The notes beneath the pieces are model-generated. The model made no database searches and was not told the origin of the DNA. It saw only the letters and a program-made list of their open reading frames with translations. Of a stretch of DNA of 64,000 nucleotides, positions 21,958-33,226 are shown piece after piece; position 1 is the stretch's first letter, and the number at the start of each line of letters is the position of its first letter. Source of the DNA: Entophlyctis helioformis (Eukaryota; Chytridiomycota; Chytridiomycetes; Chytridiales; Chytriomycetaceae). The stretch is from assembly GCA_025526915.1 (NCBI GenBank), contig JAHLKH010000029.1, forward strand, positions 1 to 64,000, read 5' to 3'. The position numbers and the translations under genes were made by a program.

Positions 21958-24900
21958 ATGGCCAGTCGACCGAAAGCGCTTGCTCTGGTGTCAGACTCGA
22001 GCTACAATGGATCTGATACGGGCATCAATGCCGAGCGCCAGGAGCGCCTGACACGTATCACGCCACGCTCGCAGGGTAAGGGCGTACCATGCTTGGCAAG
22101 GTCTGAGCAGCACTGCAGCTGACGGCCACTATGAAACAGCGCTCATCTACGAGATACAGCTCAAAGAGGTCTTTGACGCGAACCAAAAGTCGCCCTCGCG
22201 CGAGCGCGTCAACTGCTGTTTCCGCATACTCGAGGATCTTGTCAACCATGCAGGCACATTCAGCACCATCCTCGCTGTTGTCAAGGACGAGCTGCAAAGA
22301 TCAGTGTTTTCGAATGGCCTGACATCGTCAACCAAGGAGCCGTTTGTGGAACGCATCCCGTTCTTCAGTCTTGTTGACCGCATTGACGACATTCGGTTTG
22401 TTTGCGCTGCTTGCGCTGGCGCCGTTCACGGTGGTTGTGCTGACTGTCGGTTGGACATGGCAGAGCCACCGAGGCACAGCACACGTTCGAGACCATCAAC
22501 GATCTTGCGCAAAAGGTCAAGTTCCGTGACCACGATCTGCAGATTCTGTACAAGAAGAATCTTGCTCTCAAGTGAGTGGACTGCTATTACAGCTGCTGCT
22601 GCTGCTGCCGACAGATTGGAAACATGCTGACAGGCAACCCTCGCAGACAGGACATTTCCGATCACGAATCACATCAAGTCAAGCTCAAGGAAGAGATCAC
22701 GCGGCTTGAGGGCGACATCCAGCGGTTTGAACGCGAGCGTCATGAGATCCGCATGACGTTTATGCGCGAGCACGAGCAGCTCAAGAAGGACATTGAGCAA
22801 CTTCAGTCCAACCTGGCACAGTCCAACAACATCATTGAGAAGCTGACCATGTTCAAAGCAGCGTACAACGAAGAGTCTGATGGTAATGCTGATTGACAGG
22901 CATGCGACTGTGTGTCTGGGAATCATGTAACCCTCCTGACTTGGTCGATGGACACAGCCGAGAAGCTCGAAGACGATCAAAAGATCAAGAAGCACGACTT
23001 TGTGGTCGACTCCAAGGTAGCATCTGCCTGCCAAGTGCAGCGCATCGGTATTGGATCGGCGATTAGACACAGGGAGCTGACACGTGTATGGCTGTGCAGG
23101 GCATGCTGGTGTATGACCTCTACCAAGCCAAACAGCTCGAGCGCCAGTTTGCAGAGATTCTTGACTTCCAGCTGGACGACTTTGAAGCCAACCTTGCGCA
23201 GATCCGCAAGAAGCACGAGATCATGCAGGGCGTGACCAACAACTCGCAAAGCCCGCCAGATCCTGAAGCCCTTGAAAGCGAGGTTGGAAAGAGGAGCCAA
23301 GGTGATGGCGAGTGTACGCTGAGCAATGGGGCTGATGGTTTTGTGGCTGCAGGTGCAAGATCTGCGCGCAGGATTCAAAACACGTATGCTCGAGCTGCTG
23401 AGCGAGCTCGGGCTCCTTCGCGATCACATTGGCGGGCTCAAGATGCTGCAGAATCAGTTTGAGGATGAGAGCATCCCTGAATCGGTTGATCGCAGCGCCG
23501 ATACGGTTCTACGCAAGTATGCTGGAGTGGTGAGTCTATTGGCGGATGCAAGTCTGTTGTTGAGCGCACAGCCTGCTTGTTTGGATCGCACATGTTGACG
23601 CGTGTGTGATGCAGATGCAATGCTCTGCAGATGGCGGCGAATCGTTCCAGATGTACAACAACACAGCCTACTGCAACAAGTGTGGGGCAAAGGTATGGCA
23701 TCGTCCCATCATCCCATCGCACCATTCGCACGGTGGCTGAATCAGACAATCCGATACTGATTGCTGGCACGATTCACGGTCGCCTCAGTCGGTCATTTGC
23801 CCTCATCTAGGCATCCCGCGATCGCCAATCAAGCTACCAGAGGGATGCACACACATCAAGTTTACGCATCCGTCGCTGCGCATCAAGACATGTGTCCCAT
23901 CGACAGATCTCGAGATTGTGACCAAGCGACGCGGTGAAGACGAAGCATGCGTTGATGACGAAGGCGAGACAGAAGACGAAGACCGCAATGTGGGTAGAGT
24001 CATGCGGTCTTGCTGCTACGCCACTGCGTACTTGGATCATTCACTCCGCGACCAACTGCCACACTGACACAAACTGGCACGCGCGCAGGTCAGCAAGACA
24101 TTCTTGAGCATCTGGGGCGAGTATTACCGTGCCAGAGGCGGCTTTAAGACACCACTCAACCGGGCGATCCCGCTGCCAAAACTGCTCAGCTTTATACAAG
24201 AGATTTACGACGCTCGATGGGAGATGGAGGAAAAATACGACGAAACCGGCAATCCAGATGAGGCTGGTCTTCCGCGGTTTGTGGTGAGCGTGCACCACCA
24301 TGCAATGCAGCGTACAAAGGAGGGGACATGAAAGCGCTGACGCTTGTGGATCGGCAGGATCTGTTCTACAATGTCATGCACGAGCGGTACCAGATTCCCG
24401 AAGTTGCACTCAAGGCGATCCATGACATCTTTTATGGCTTGCAGCAGAACGAAAAGACCAACCAGGTCTGTGACTGAGTCTGTTGAACATCCTCGTGATT
24501 GCATTTGCTGACGGCAGATGGCATTGATACTCTTGACAGAATGCCGGTCTCTTTGTTCTTCATCTGAGCGGACATGAGGATGTATTGTGGAAGTACCTGT
24601 ACATGGCCAAGAAGCTGTTCTACAGCAAGCAGGATCCAATGGACATGGTGCGGTACCGCCAAATAGTGCAGATCATGTACCCCAACAGACCCGTAAGTCG
24701 AGCGTGACCCATTCACGCAGGAGTCTCCAGCCTTTAACCTGCTAGCCACCGCAAAACAGAAAGAGGCATACGAGCAGATGGAGCTCGAGTACACGGCGTT
24801 TTGCAAAAACAAGGTGTCGCGTGAATCGATGGACGACCATCTGGTGCATATGATGTCGACTGGAATTGAGCCCAACTTCAAGTTTGTAAGTCGATCGCGC

Positions 24901-25275
24901 ACCGGTTTGGCGGCAAGATGTGCGGCTGACAGTCCACGGCCGCTGCAGTTCCTCAACTGCCTCCTCAAGTTCGACTACCAGAAGAAGGGGTACCTGTCGT
25001 ACGAGGACTTTGACGAGGGGCTGTCACAGATCCTGCCGTCTGCATCCACACGCGAGCGCCGCATTCGGTACAAGCTCGCCGAGTTGGACTGCAAGAAGGA
25101 CTGCGTGCCGATCCAGCGGCTTGCGCACATTGCCTCGTACATTGTGATGTACAGCTGCTACCGCAGCAAGTGGGCGATGCAGTCGCTCATTGCACCAGAC
25201 TATGCCGAGAATCTGCAGCACGCCAGCGACAGCCACGGCGATGGTGGCGGATCGAGACGCAACTCGCACCGCTGA
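21958..25275 (+). CDS. TSNAXIP1-like coiled-coil protein, probably ciliary
   Basis: The ATG at 21958 (MASRPKALALVSDSSYNGS) is followed by a GTAAGG intron and a helical region (ALIYEIQLKEVFDANQKSPS, RERVNCCFRILEDLVNH, STILAVVKDELQ). This resembles the translin-associated factor X-interacting N-terminal domain. Several coiled-coil exons follow (TFETINDLAQKVKFRDHDLQ, LKEEITRLEGDIQRFERERH, EHEQLKKDIEQLQSNLAQ, LYQAKQLERQFAEILDFQL). Next come an isolated CNKCG pair and an acidic stretch. The 3' half, joined by good GT-AG introns, has helices such as FLSIWGEYYRARGGFKTPLN and an EF-hand-like pair (FDYQKKGYLSYEDFDEGL), ending SRRNSHR. I treat it as one gene of roughly 700 residues. Vertebrate TSNAXIP1 is testis/cilium-associated; a flagellar role is inferred from that and from the neighbour DNAI2. 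Confidence 0.6.
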
Positions 25276-25321
25276 GTGAGTGAGTGAGTGAGTCAGTGAG
25301 TGAGTGTGTGTGTGTGTGTGG
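25273..25321. repeat. (GAGT)n/(GT)n microsatellite
   Basis: GAGT units followed by GT units directly after the stop of the TSNAXIP1-like gene and about 105 bases before the NDUFS8 start. It sits in the short spacer between two plus-strand genes. Confidence 0.9.
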
Positions 25322-25425
25322 CCAGCCAATGAAGAGTCCAATGGACGCAGATCGCATGCCCGGCCGAGGCGTCGACCACCGCGACTTCTGTTTCTCGCCA
25401 ACACACGGTTTCCAACGCGATTGAA

Positions 25426-26699
25426 ATGTTCGGCGCAACGACTTCTCTTGCAGCCCGTCTGCTGCGTCCTGCGGCATTCTCTGCCGCTGCTGCTGCGTCG
25501 TCGTCGGCGGCGGCTGCACGCAACGCACCTGCTGCCTTTGTTGCGGCCGCGGCCGCCTCTGCGTCTGCCATGCAAGGTGCGCTCTTGCCCACCACACACA
25601 CGCAGCCCCGCACCGCTCCAGTCGACCCCACACTGTGCGGCTGCGGCTGCTGCTGCTTGTTCCGCCAGCCCCCACACTCGTCATCTTGTCATCTGCTTGG
25701 CCCGCCGGCGCTGGCCTGTGTGGGTGCCGTGCAGGCACGGGGACCGCAGCGAGACGAGGGCAGCTCCCCGCTTGGGCGTGTGCGCCTTGTTTCCACAGCC
25801 AGCAGCAGCCTCCCGCCGGGCTGGTGCAACGAGCCAGCGTGCATGCAGGGCTCAGCGACTAACGCACGTCTGGCGTGCTGGTCCGTGATTCCTCGTGCAA
25901 TCCAGCTCGCGCCTACTCAACGTCTCGAGTCGAGGCCGCCGTCAAAGCCCGTCGCATGGCAAACAGCCGCATCGACCCCGAGGAGGAGTTCAAGCAGCCG
26001 ATGCTCGACAGAGTGTCGCAGGAGATGTTCTTGACCGAGATCATCCGCACCATGTTTGTTGTTTTCGAGCAGATGTTCAAGCCGCCGTACACCATCATGT
26101 ACCCGTTCGAGAAGGGGCCGCTCAGCCCCCGTTTCCGTGGCGAGCACGCTCTCAGACGGTACCCCACCGGTGCGTGCCTGGTGTTTTTATGCGCACTCTA
26201 TGGTATCGCATCGCTCGGCCCTATTGTGGCTGCTGACATTTGCGCTGCTTTTGTCGACGGTGTTGTTGCAATGACAGGTGAGGAGCGCTGCATTGCCTGC
26301 AAGCTCTGTGAGGCCATCTGCCCTGCTCAGGCCATTACTATCGAGGCGGAGCCGCGCGAGGACGGCAGCCGTCGCACCACTCGCTACGACATTGACATGA
26401 CCAAGGTGCGCTTGCTTTGCCCGCCTGATTGCACCAGCGTCTGTTGGGTTGGGACGCGATCGTGCTGACTGGCTGACCGTGCTGGATGTGGCCTGCAATT
26501 TTCTGAACAACAGTGCATTTACTGCGGCTTCTGCCAAGAGGCGTGTCCTGTCGACGCCATTGTCGAGGGACCCAACTTTGAGTACGCGACCGAGACCCAC
26601 GAGGAGCTGCTCTACAACAAGGAGAAGCTCCTTGCCAACGGCGACAAGTGGGAGGCTGAGATTGCCCGCAACCTCAAGGCCGACCACCTGTACAGATAA
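25426..26699 (+). CDS. NDUFS8: Complex I 4Fe-4S subunit NDUFS8 (TYKY)
   Basis: Mitochondrial NADH:ubiquinone oxidoreductase subunit carrying clusters N6a and N6b in the peripheral arm, passing electrons towards ubiquinone. Exons 25426-25576, 25906-26169, 26278-26405 and 26514-26699 give an exact 242-residue frame. The first ~55 residues are Ala/Arg/Ser-rich without acidic residues ([20 protein letters not shown]), a matrix-targeting presequence. The mature part has [40 protein letters not shown], and the two ferredoxin motifs [12 protein letters not shown] and, after the last intron, [12 protein letters not shown]. It ends [19 protein letters not shown] and NLKADHLYR. All eight cluster-binding Cys are present and the length is typical, so the call is secure. 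A possible poly(A) signal lies at 26929-26934. Confidence 0.95.
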
Positions 26700-26928
26700 G
26701 CAGATCAGCCGCACGCTTTTGATATCGGGACCGGCGTTCCAACACTGTCGTTGTCTGGGAGGCGATGGGCATCTGGAGAGCCGCGTCCGTGAACCCTTGT
26801 TTACAGGCCTATCACGGACATGTCTCCTTTTCTTGTCTACTCTCTGGCCGGCTTGTTGACGCGAGTCCACCAACCACACACCACATCAACTGTTCGCTTC
26901 ATCGCCTTCAACCACTGCCCAAACCCTC

Positions 26929-26934
26929 AATAAA
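26929..26934 (+). terminator. Poly(A) signal AATAAA, probably NDUFS8
   Basis: AATAAA lies 230 bases after the NDUFS8 stop, in the convergent gap before the 3' end of the coiled-coil gene. The remainder of 26700-26994 shows no gene. Confidence 0.45.
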
Positions 26935-26994
26935 ATGCAGCACTGGACGCAGCATTCATTGTTGGCTTGCTGTGCACGGCCGCTTGCTTGCATC

Positions 26995-27348
26995 TCATGT
27001 TGTGAGCGTAGACGGCGTGAACTGGCGGCGGTAGCTGGTGTGGCTGTCGCCGTCGTCGCTGCCCGGCAGATACGTTCTGCTTGATGGCACTGCCACGTCC
27101 ATGTCCGGCGTGCAGGTCATGCACGCCTTGAGATTCAGCACGCGTCTGCGCTCGTCCACATGCTTGTCGCGCTCGCTCATGAGCCCCTTGCGTATGCCCT
27201 CGACAACCTTGATCTCTTCGGCCAGTATCTCCTGGTGCCGACTCTGCATCTGGATCTCGTTCTTGAGTCGCTTGTTTTCCTTGTACGCTGTGGTGGTGGA
27301 CTTGTTGATAAACGACGACAGTTGCTGGATGCCGCAGTGGATTGACGG

Positions 27349-27440
<92 letters not shown>

Positions 27441-30394
27441 ATAGAGTCAGAGAGCGTCCATCTGGATGGAAGCGGACACTATATATGCCACTCACTGCTT
27501 TGGCTTCCTCGATGATCTCCATGATGCGATCGACGACCATCTGCTCGGCCTCTTGCTCCTCCACGACAAACTTGTCGTCGTACTGCTTGCGCAGTCTGTC
27601 TTGCTCCGTCATCTGCTGCTGGGCACGTTCTTGCTCGGCCGACACGCGCTTGGCAATCACTTCTGGATCCATAAACGTCATGGCCTGTCGGCAACCATAA
27701 CCACAAACACACGCACACGTGGGATGCATGTCAGGAGATTCGCCGCTTGCTCCTGTGACGACATGACGACCTTACTTTGAACTCTTTGAGATCAATGAGC
27801 TCTTGCACCTGCGACTCGTATGTCTTGCGACACTCTTCCAGCTTGCACTCGAGGGCTGTTGATTCGCACAGGCAGCGCTGGGTCAGAAAGCGTGCGAGCT
27901 GACTTGCAGTGTCCGAGACACGCCACCTTTGATGTCTGCTGCGCTTTTCTGCAGAAACGCAGAGTATTCCTTGGTGAGCTTGCGTCGCTGGCTGGCCTTT
28001 TCACGCTGCAGCCGCTTGATCATGTGGTCTGACTCTTCATTCTTGGCCAGCGTCTCTGACACACGCTTGTTCTGCACAATGCCGATCCAGATCGCACGTG
28101 TAAGTGCAAGCACAAGACAGGCCGCCAAGATCTGAAACCAGCCTACAATGTCTGCAACGACTTGCTCGTGCTCGGCTTTGAGCTTGGCGTTTTCTTCTTT
28201 GCTGGATCGAGATGGAGACAAACAGACGCTGTGAGTGGCATCGCATTGACGGGCAGCCAGGTCGATCGCACACTTACAGAGCCATCATGGTGCGGTGGTA
28301 CGACGTCAGAGACGACATGTGCGTGATGATGCTGTGCCACCGTGTCAGCAAGGCGAGCCAGCATGAGAGCATAAAGCCGGCTGGCGCATGGCACTCCACT
28401 CACTAGACGCGTGTCTCTTCGAGCGTCTCCACCTTGTGCACCATCTGGTGCTTGAGAAGCTCCTTGTGCTTCTTGCGCAGCCTCTCAATGGCTCGCGGAT
28501 TCTTGGCCACGGCATTGATGCGGCTGGCATTCTTGTCGACCAGAAACTCGTCCATTGCGCCCGTCTCGGTTGCATGCAAAGCGGCTGCAAGAGCGCGGCG
28601 TGCACTGATGCGAATGTTGCGGCCGCCCATCAAGAACCGCGCATAGACATCGCCGGGACCGCGGAAGTTGCCCGTAGTGCTGCTGAGCAGATTGAGCTGG
28701 GATCCCGTGAGTGCAGACAGTGGATTGGCAGCCTTGGGAGACCGTGGGGGACAGGCTGACCCGCCGCGGCGATCGGACGGCAGGTCGGCGAGGGCGTCTT
28801 CTAGCTGGTTTAATGCATCGGTGCGGTTTGGATCGCCCGAATGCTGCCGGACAGCGCCATCTGCATTGGCCTGCAGCGCCTGGTCCGATCCGTCGTCGAG
28901 CCTTCTGGGCATGCCGTCGTCGTCTACGAGTGCTGCCGGATCGTCTCCCGTGTCTGGCCGACTGGACAGATCCCAGATGCCGAGCACGTCCGAGGGCGAA
29001 GTGGGTTGCTGCGGCAGACCCTGTGTCTCTTGGTGCGATGGATCGCTGCTGGCCTTGTCCTTGGCAGCAGCCCCCGAAAAGCTGACGCCTTTTGTCTTTC
29101 CCTTGCTGTCCCCAAGCTGGCTGGCTGGGTTTGTTGACACTCGTCGTGATGGAGACACGCCAACAATGCGCGTTCCCTTTGTTGACACGGCAGCTCCACG
29201 GCCAGTGTGCGCCATTGTCTGCCGTCTGCTGGAAGGTTGCTTCTGCTGCTGGCGGTGCGATGGCTGGTGTTGATCTTGCGGGCGAGCTGTGCGTCGCTCA
29301 GACCCGGCCGAGCCAATCAGACCCAGCCCGTCCAGCTCGTCGTCCTCGTCAAACAGCAGCGGATCGTCCAGTTCTTCATCGTATCCATCTGCACTGTATG
29401 GCCGAAAACTGCTGCCAGCAACAGCACTGCCGGTGCCATCCATGGCCGATGCGTTGGCGCGATCGGTGTCGCTATCGGACGTGTTGCCGGCCCCTGCGCT
29501 CTTTCCTCTCTTGCTGCCCTTCTTGTCCTTTCGGCCCTTTGCTGATCTGGTCGCACTGTTTCCGAATGACTTTGCTAGCACGCCGAGAATGGCTGCAGCT
29601 GCACCTCCCGAGTTCCTGACTCTTGACGAGCGAATGCGCACATGCACGCCGTTGCTGCCGCTCTCGCTGCCAAACCCGTCGTCGCTGTCGCTGTCATTGT
29701 CGTCGTCCAAATTGCTGCTGTCGAGACCGACGCCGACTCGACCGCTTTTGGCCTTGTTCAGCGACGTGTTGGGGTGGCCGGCCGACCATGCCCGCACGGA
29801 ATCGCTTGCTGCCGCAGACTTTGGCGGCGGCTGCTTTCTGGCTGTTGATCCGGCAGCAGCAGGGCCAGGCGCATGCTTTCCGTTGAGCGACGATGCTGCG
29901 CTTGGCCCTGTTGAAGGCACCAGCGGTTTGTGTGCTGCTGCGGCTGCCTTGGTGCCCTTTGGCTTTGATGTCTGATCTTGCCGCGCCAGCGACCCAGCAT
30001 TCGAGTCGGAATCTCCCTGCAGCGACGCAGAGGCAAACGACTTGCCAACGACACTGCTGCGGCTGGCGATTGCGCGCCTGGCTACCATAGATGGACGCCC
30101 CTCGGCTTCGCGCAGGATGTCCAGTGGCAGCAGAGGCATGGCCTGCTGTTTGGGCGGTGGCGCATTGCCTGTCTGCATGCTCAATCGCCGCCGCACGGGC
30201 ATGGCAGCAAAAGGCGACGCAACCGGCGCGGCGGCTGGCACAGCTGGCGGTGGATTGGCGTTTGATTCTGTCGTCGGGCTGGCGCCAGCCTGTGGGGCGG
30301 CAGCGACGGTGCTGTTGCGCAGCGCCCATTCCTCCCACTGCGGAATGCGCCTGCTCGGCGGCACCGAGTCTGTTGCAGTACGTCGGCGTGACAT
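26995..30394 (-). CDS. Large coiled-coil protein with disordered N terminus, possibly ciliary
   Basis: The ATG at 30394 (MSRRRTATDSVPPSRRIPQ) opens a ~660-residue first exon rich in Ser/Ala/Pro/Asp, with acidic clusters (DDDNDSDSDDGFG, DEELDDPLLFDEDDEL). It ends in a helix (AIERLRKKHKELLKHQMVHK). A donor inside GTCTA|GTGAGT continues it into YIITHMSSLTSYHRTMMALK and EENAKLKAEHEQVVADIV. Further coiled-coil exons follow (SETLAKNEESDHMIKRLQRE, LECKLEECRKTYESQVQEL, AEQERAQQQMTEQDRLRKQY). The last exon has KENKRLKNEIQMQSRHQEIL and ends RRQFTPSTLTT. The coiled-coil half resembles ciliary DUF4515/BBOF1-type proteins in style, but I cannot confirm the family. Splitting into two genes at 28403 is possible but less likely, because every junction keeps frame. 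One intron carries a long (CA)n tract. Confidence 0.6.
27351..27439. repeat. (GT)44 dinucleotide repeat in an intron
   Basis: Almost pure GT on the plus strand, so (CA)n on the sense strand of the surrounding minus-strand gene. It lies just upstream of that intron's acceptor side, a few bases before the exon encoding HCGIQQLSSFINKS. Confidence 0.97.
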
Positions 30395-30503
30395 TAACGC
30401 CAGTTCGAAGCAGCTGAATGGCGATTTTGTGGTTCGTCACATCACCGTCACATTACACATCACACAGCAGCCAGGCAGAGCAGCGACCGGCAGACGACAT
30501 CAT

Positions 30504-31340
30504 ATGAACTTCCTTGACGAAGACGCCGGCCTTCCCTTTGGAGAAAACGCTTTGAATGAGTTCTGGTATAGCACCACAGATGCTGCCCAGCGAGCGTTGC
30601 AGTCAAGCACAAGCCACAACACAGGCCCTGCCAACCTTCCAACGGACGAAGTGGAGGGCTACGTCAACAGGATGGTCATTTCCCAGCTTCAACAGCAGCT
30701 TCAACAGCAGAGGCAGCAGCTTCAGCAGCACAACATCAACCTCCGGCAGCAGCTGAACTACTTCCAGCTGCCCTTCGCACAGCCGCCACTCTTGGTCGGC
30801 AACCAGGCGCCCGTATATTTCACCCCGTCGCACAACTCACTGTCTGCCGAGGATGTGCTGCGTCGTCGCCGCGAGGCTGGAAGGGCGGCTGCCAGAAAGT
30901 ACCGCGAGAGGAAGAAGATCGCCACTGTTCTCGCAGACATGTCTTCGATGTCTTCGAGCGCGCAGACCGCAAGTCCAAGCCATGTTGATTCGACTCCTTC
31001 TACACCCCGACTGCCCAGCATTGCCCATCTCAACCTCGATCGCTACGCAACGCCAACAAGAGACTTTGGCTCCCCACCGACCCGCACGCCGGATATGGCT
31101 GCAGAGAGCCCGGCGCCAACCACGGTGATGCAGCGTCTGGCGGTCCTTGAATCGGAGATCCTGTCGGCAAAGGCCATCATCCATGCGCAACTGGACAAGC
31201 TGCAGCGCTTGGAGGCTGAAAGCAAGGAGATCAGGGAGCTACTCATGCCGAAGCTTGACCATCATTTCAACAGCAGCACAGCCGCACCCTCGCCGTTGGG
31301 GGCAACATCACGGTTGCATACTCGGCTACGTGGAGACTAG
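30504..31340 (+). CDS. bZIP-like protein with Gln-rich N terminus
   Basis: Single exon, 278 residues, from the ATG at 30504 (MNFLDEDAGLPFGENALNEF). Residues ~60-95 are Gln/Leu-rich (SQLQQQLQQQRQQLQQHN), typical of activation or coiled-coil regions. A basic block, RRRREAGRAAARKYRERKK, has the spacing of a bZIP DNA-contact region (AAxxxRxRKK) but with Gly where most bZIPs have Asn. It is not followed directly by a leucine zipper. A Ser/Thr/Pro linker intervenes (TPSTPRLPSIAHLNLDRY), and a long amphipathic helix comes ~100 residues later (QRLAVLESEILSAKAIIHAQ, LDKLQRLEAESKEIRELLM). It may be a diverged, discontinuous bZIP regulator. It is divergent from the coiled-coil gene, 109 bases between the starts. 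Confidence 0.62.
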   Translation: MNFLDEDAGLPFGENALNEFWYSTTDAAQRALQSSTSHNTGPANLPTDEVEGYVNRMVISQLQQQLQQQRQQLQQHNINLRQQLNYFQLPFAQPPLLVGNQAPVYFTPSHNSLSAEDVLRRRREAGRAAARKYRERKKIATVLADMSSMSSSAQTASPSHVDSTPSTPRLPSIAHLNLDRYATPTRDFGSPPTRTPDMAAESPAPTTVMQRLAVLESEILSAKAIIHAQLDKLQRLEAESKEIRELLMPKLDHHFNSSTAAPSPLGATSRLHTRLRGD

Positions 31341-31727
31341 CCGGCCTTCGTCTGTGTGTCTGTGCAAATACACATGCTATCAATACTGATCCCTGGGTTG
31401 CCGACTATAACGTCTGACTGGCACCGCTTGGCGTCCGATTCTGGCGGTCGCCTTGTGTTGCGACCTGCAAGCAAGCAGCGTTCATGGACGACCAGTGGAC
31501 GATAGGTGTGCGACCAGTAGACGACCAGTGGACGCCGCAGGTCCATGAGTATGCCGCCTTGAAAGGAATGCTGCGCAGGGCCACAAGTGCTGGCCAATCA
31601 GCGCCCGCCTCTCAAGCACACGATCCAGCCAATCAGCGGCTGCCGCTCAACAGACAGCGTGAGGATGAATGCGGGCCTGGATGTGCCTACCGACACTCGC
31701 ACCAACGGCCGTGGATCCACAGCAAGC
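31341..31727. other. Spacer with short direct repeats upstream of EXOSC8
   Basis: No gene is seen. It contains GACGACCAGTGGACG twice (31487-31501 and 31520-31534, 33 bases apart), with a partial third copy between (GCGACCAGTAG). The repeats lie about 190-240 bases upstream of the EXOSC8 start and could be regulatory. Confidence 0.5.
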
Positions 31728-33087
31728 ATGGCAGACGCAGCAGCAGCAGACGCAGCAGCAGTAGCAGCACAGGGCTTTGTGCTTGATCCAGACACATTCA
31801 AAAAGATCCAGCCGCTCGAGTACCACCGCCGGTTCTTGGACGAGGGCGTGCGTGCAGACGGCCGGCCGCTGCTGCACTTTCGGGAGACGTCGCTGAACGT
31901 TGGTGTGTGCGTGTGCGTGCGTGTCTGGCTGTCTGGCTGTCTGGCTGTCTGGCTGTCTGGCTGGCTGCATGCCTGCTTGCATGCCCAGCTGCCTGCCTGC
32001 CTCGACTGTCCATCACAGAGGCAGGCGCTCTGGCGTCCGGCCTGGCTGACCAACGGACGGGTCTTGAACGACGGCTTCAACGACAGGCTCCATCACGACT
32101 GCGAATGGCTCCGTCTTGCTCAAGCAGGGCAACACAACCGTCGTCTGCGGCATCAAGGCCGAGCTCGCACAGCCATTGCCCACGACGCCTCGTCGGGGCT
32201 TCCTCGGTACCCACTCGCTCTTGCCCGGCTGCATCCCCCCTCGCGATCGCGGCCGTGTTGCTGACTTGCCCGTGCGACAGTGCCCAACATCGATCTGCCT
32301 GCGCTGTGCTCGCCGTTATTCAGACCCGGCCCGCCCGGCGAGCTCACACAGAGCCTGAGCAGCACGCTCAACAGCCTTGTGACCAGGCAAGTCGCCTGCC
32401 GTGCATCCGCTCGTCGCTGCATACGAGCGTCGCCGTTGCTGATCAGGACTGCGAGTCGACAGTGGCCACATTCTGGATCTGGAGACGCTGTGTGTGACGC
32501 CTGGACGCGCCGTGTGGGTGCTCTACGCAGACATTCTGTGTCTGGACTATGCAGGCAACGTGCTCGATGCTGCCGTGGCGGCTCTCATGGCTGCTCTCAA
32601 GAACGGTAAGGATGCCCAGCATCGCTGGCGTCTGTTGGCGATTCGTGTCTTTGTGTCTGCATGCCAGCATGAGCATGCGAGGGCCAGCGCCGATCCCATG
32701 GATGCACCGACTGATCCCATGATCCCTTGAGCAGTTGTGCTTCCCGCTGTCACGGTCGACGACAACGACGACGCACCGCCGACTCTTAACGGCAAGGTTG
32801 GGCGTCCGCTGCAGCTCAGCCGCGCGCTCATCTCGTCCACCTTTGGCGTGTTTGACGGGCGGCTCCTGCTCGCCGACCCGACGCACGAGGAAGAGGCGCT
32901 CGTGTCGTCGTGCATCACGGTTGTGCTGGACGATCAGGGGCTCATCTGCGGCGTGTACAAGCCGGGCGGCTCGGCCGTGTCCAAGGCGATGCTGGACGAG
33001 TGCATCGTGCAGGCGAGAGCGCGCAGTAAGCACCTGCTGCGGCTGCTGGCAGAGTCTGCGCCAGGAGCGCTCACCGCGTCGGCTTGA
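31728..33087 (+). CDS. EXOSC8: Exosome core subunit Rrp43/EXOSC8 (RNase PH fold)
   Basis: Non-catalytic RNase PH-like ring subunit of the RNA exosome, nuclear and cytoplasmic, in 3'-5' RNA processing and decay. Exons 31728-31902, 32087-32206, 32281-32386, 32463-32605 and 32735-33087 sum to an exact 298-residue frame. After a short Ala-rich start come [55 protein letters not shown] and [19 protein letters not shown]. Next are [51 protein letters not shown] and [20 protein letters not shown]. The third intron needs a GC donor (CAG|GCAAGT...GACAG) to keep the conserved frame. Intron 1 contains a (GTCTGGCT)n repeat. A poly(A) signal at 33160 lies only 62 bases before the HID1 start. Confidence 0.9.
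31913..31965. repeat. (GTCTGGCT)n octamer repeat in EXOSC8 intron 1
   Basis: About five perfect to near-perfect copies of an 8-base unit just downstream of the 5' splice site. Confidence 0.85.
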
Positions 33088-33159
33088 TCCGCCTCGGCTC
33101 TGGCACGAGCGTGGCCCTTGCGTGGCCCTTGCGAGGCTCTTGCGAAGCTCTGGCACGGC

Positions 33160-33165
33160 AATAAA
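33160..33165 (+). terminator. Poly(A) signal AATAAA for EXOSC8
   Basis: AATAAA lies 73 bases after the EXOSC8 stop and about 60 bases before the next plus-strand ATG, the only such hexamer in this spacer. Confidence 0.6.
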
Positions 33166-33226
33166 CGGCGCAGCGTTGTCCAGCCGCCTTGTCGCCACAC
33201 CGCTGCGTGTTTGACAGATCCGCGAG

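Noticed and set aside
27351..27439. CRISPR or structured repeat array
   Set aside because: It is a plain dinucleotide microsatellite without spacers.
28403..30394. Stand-alone gene ending at 28403
   Set aside because: The frame ends in the middle of a coiled coil, right at a GTGAGT donor that leads in frame into further coiled-coil exons.
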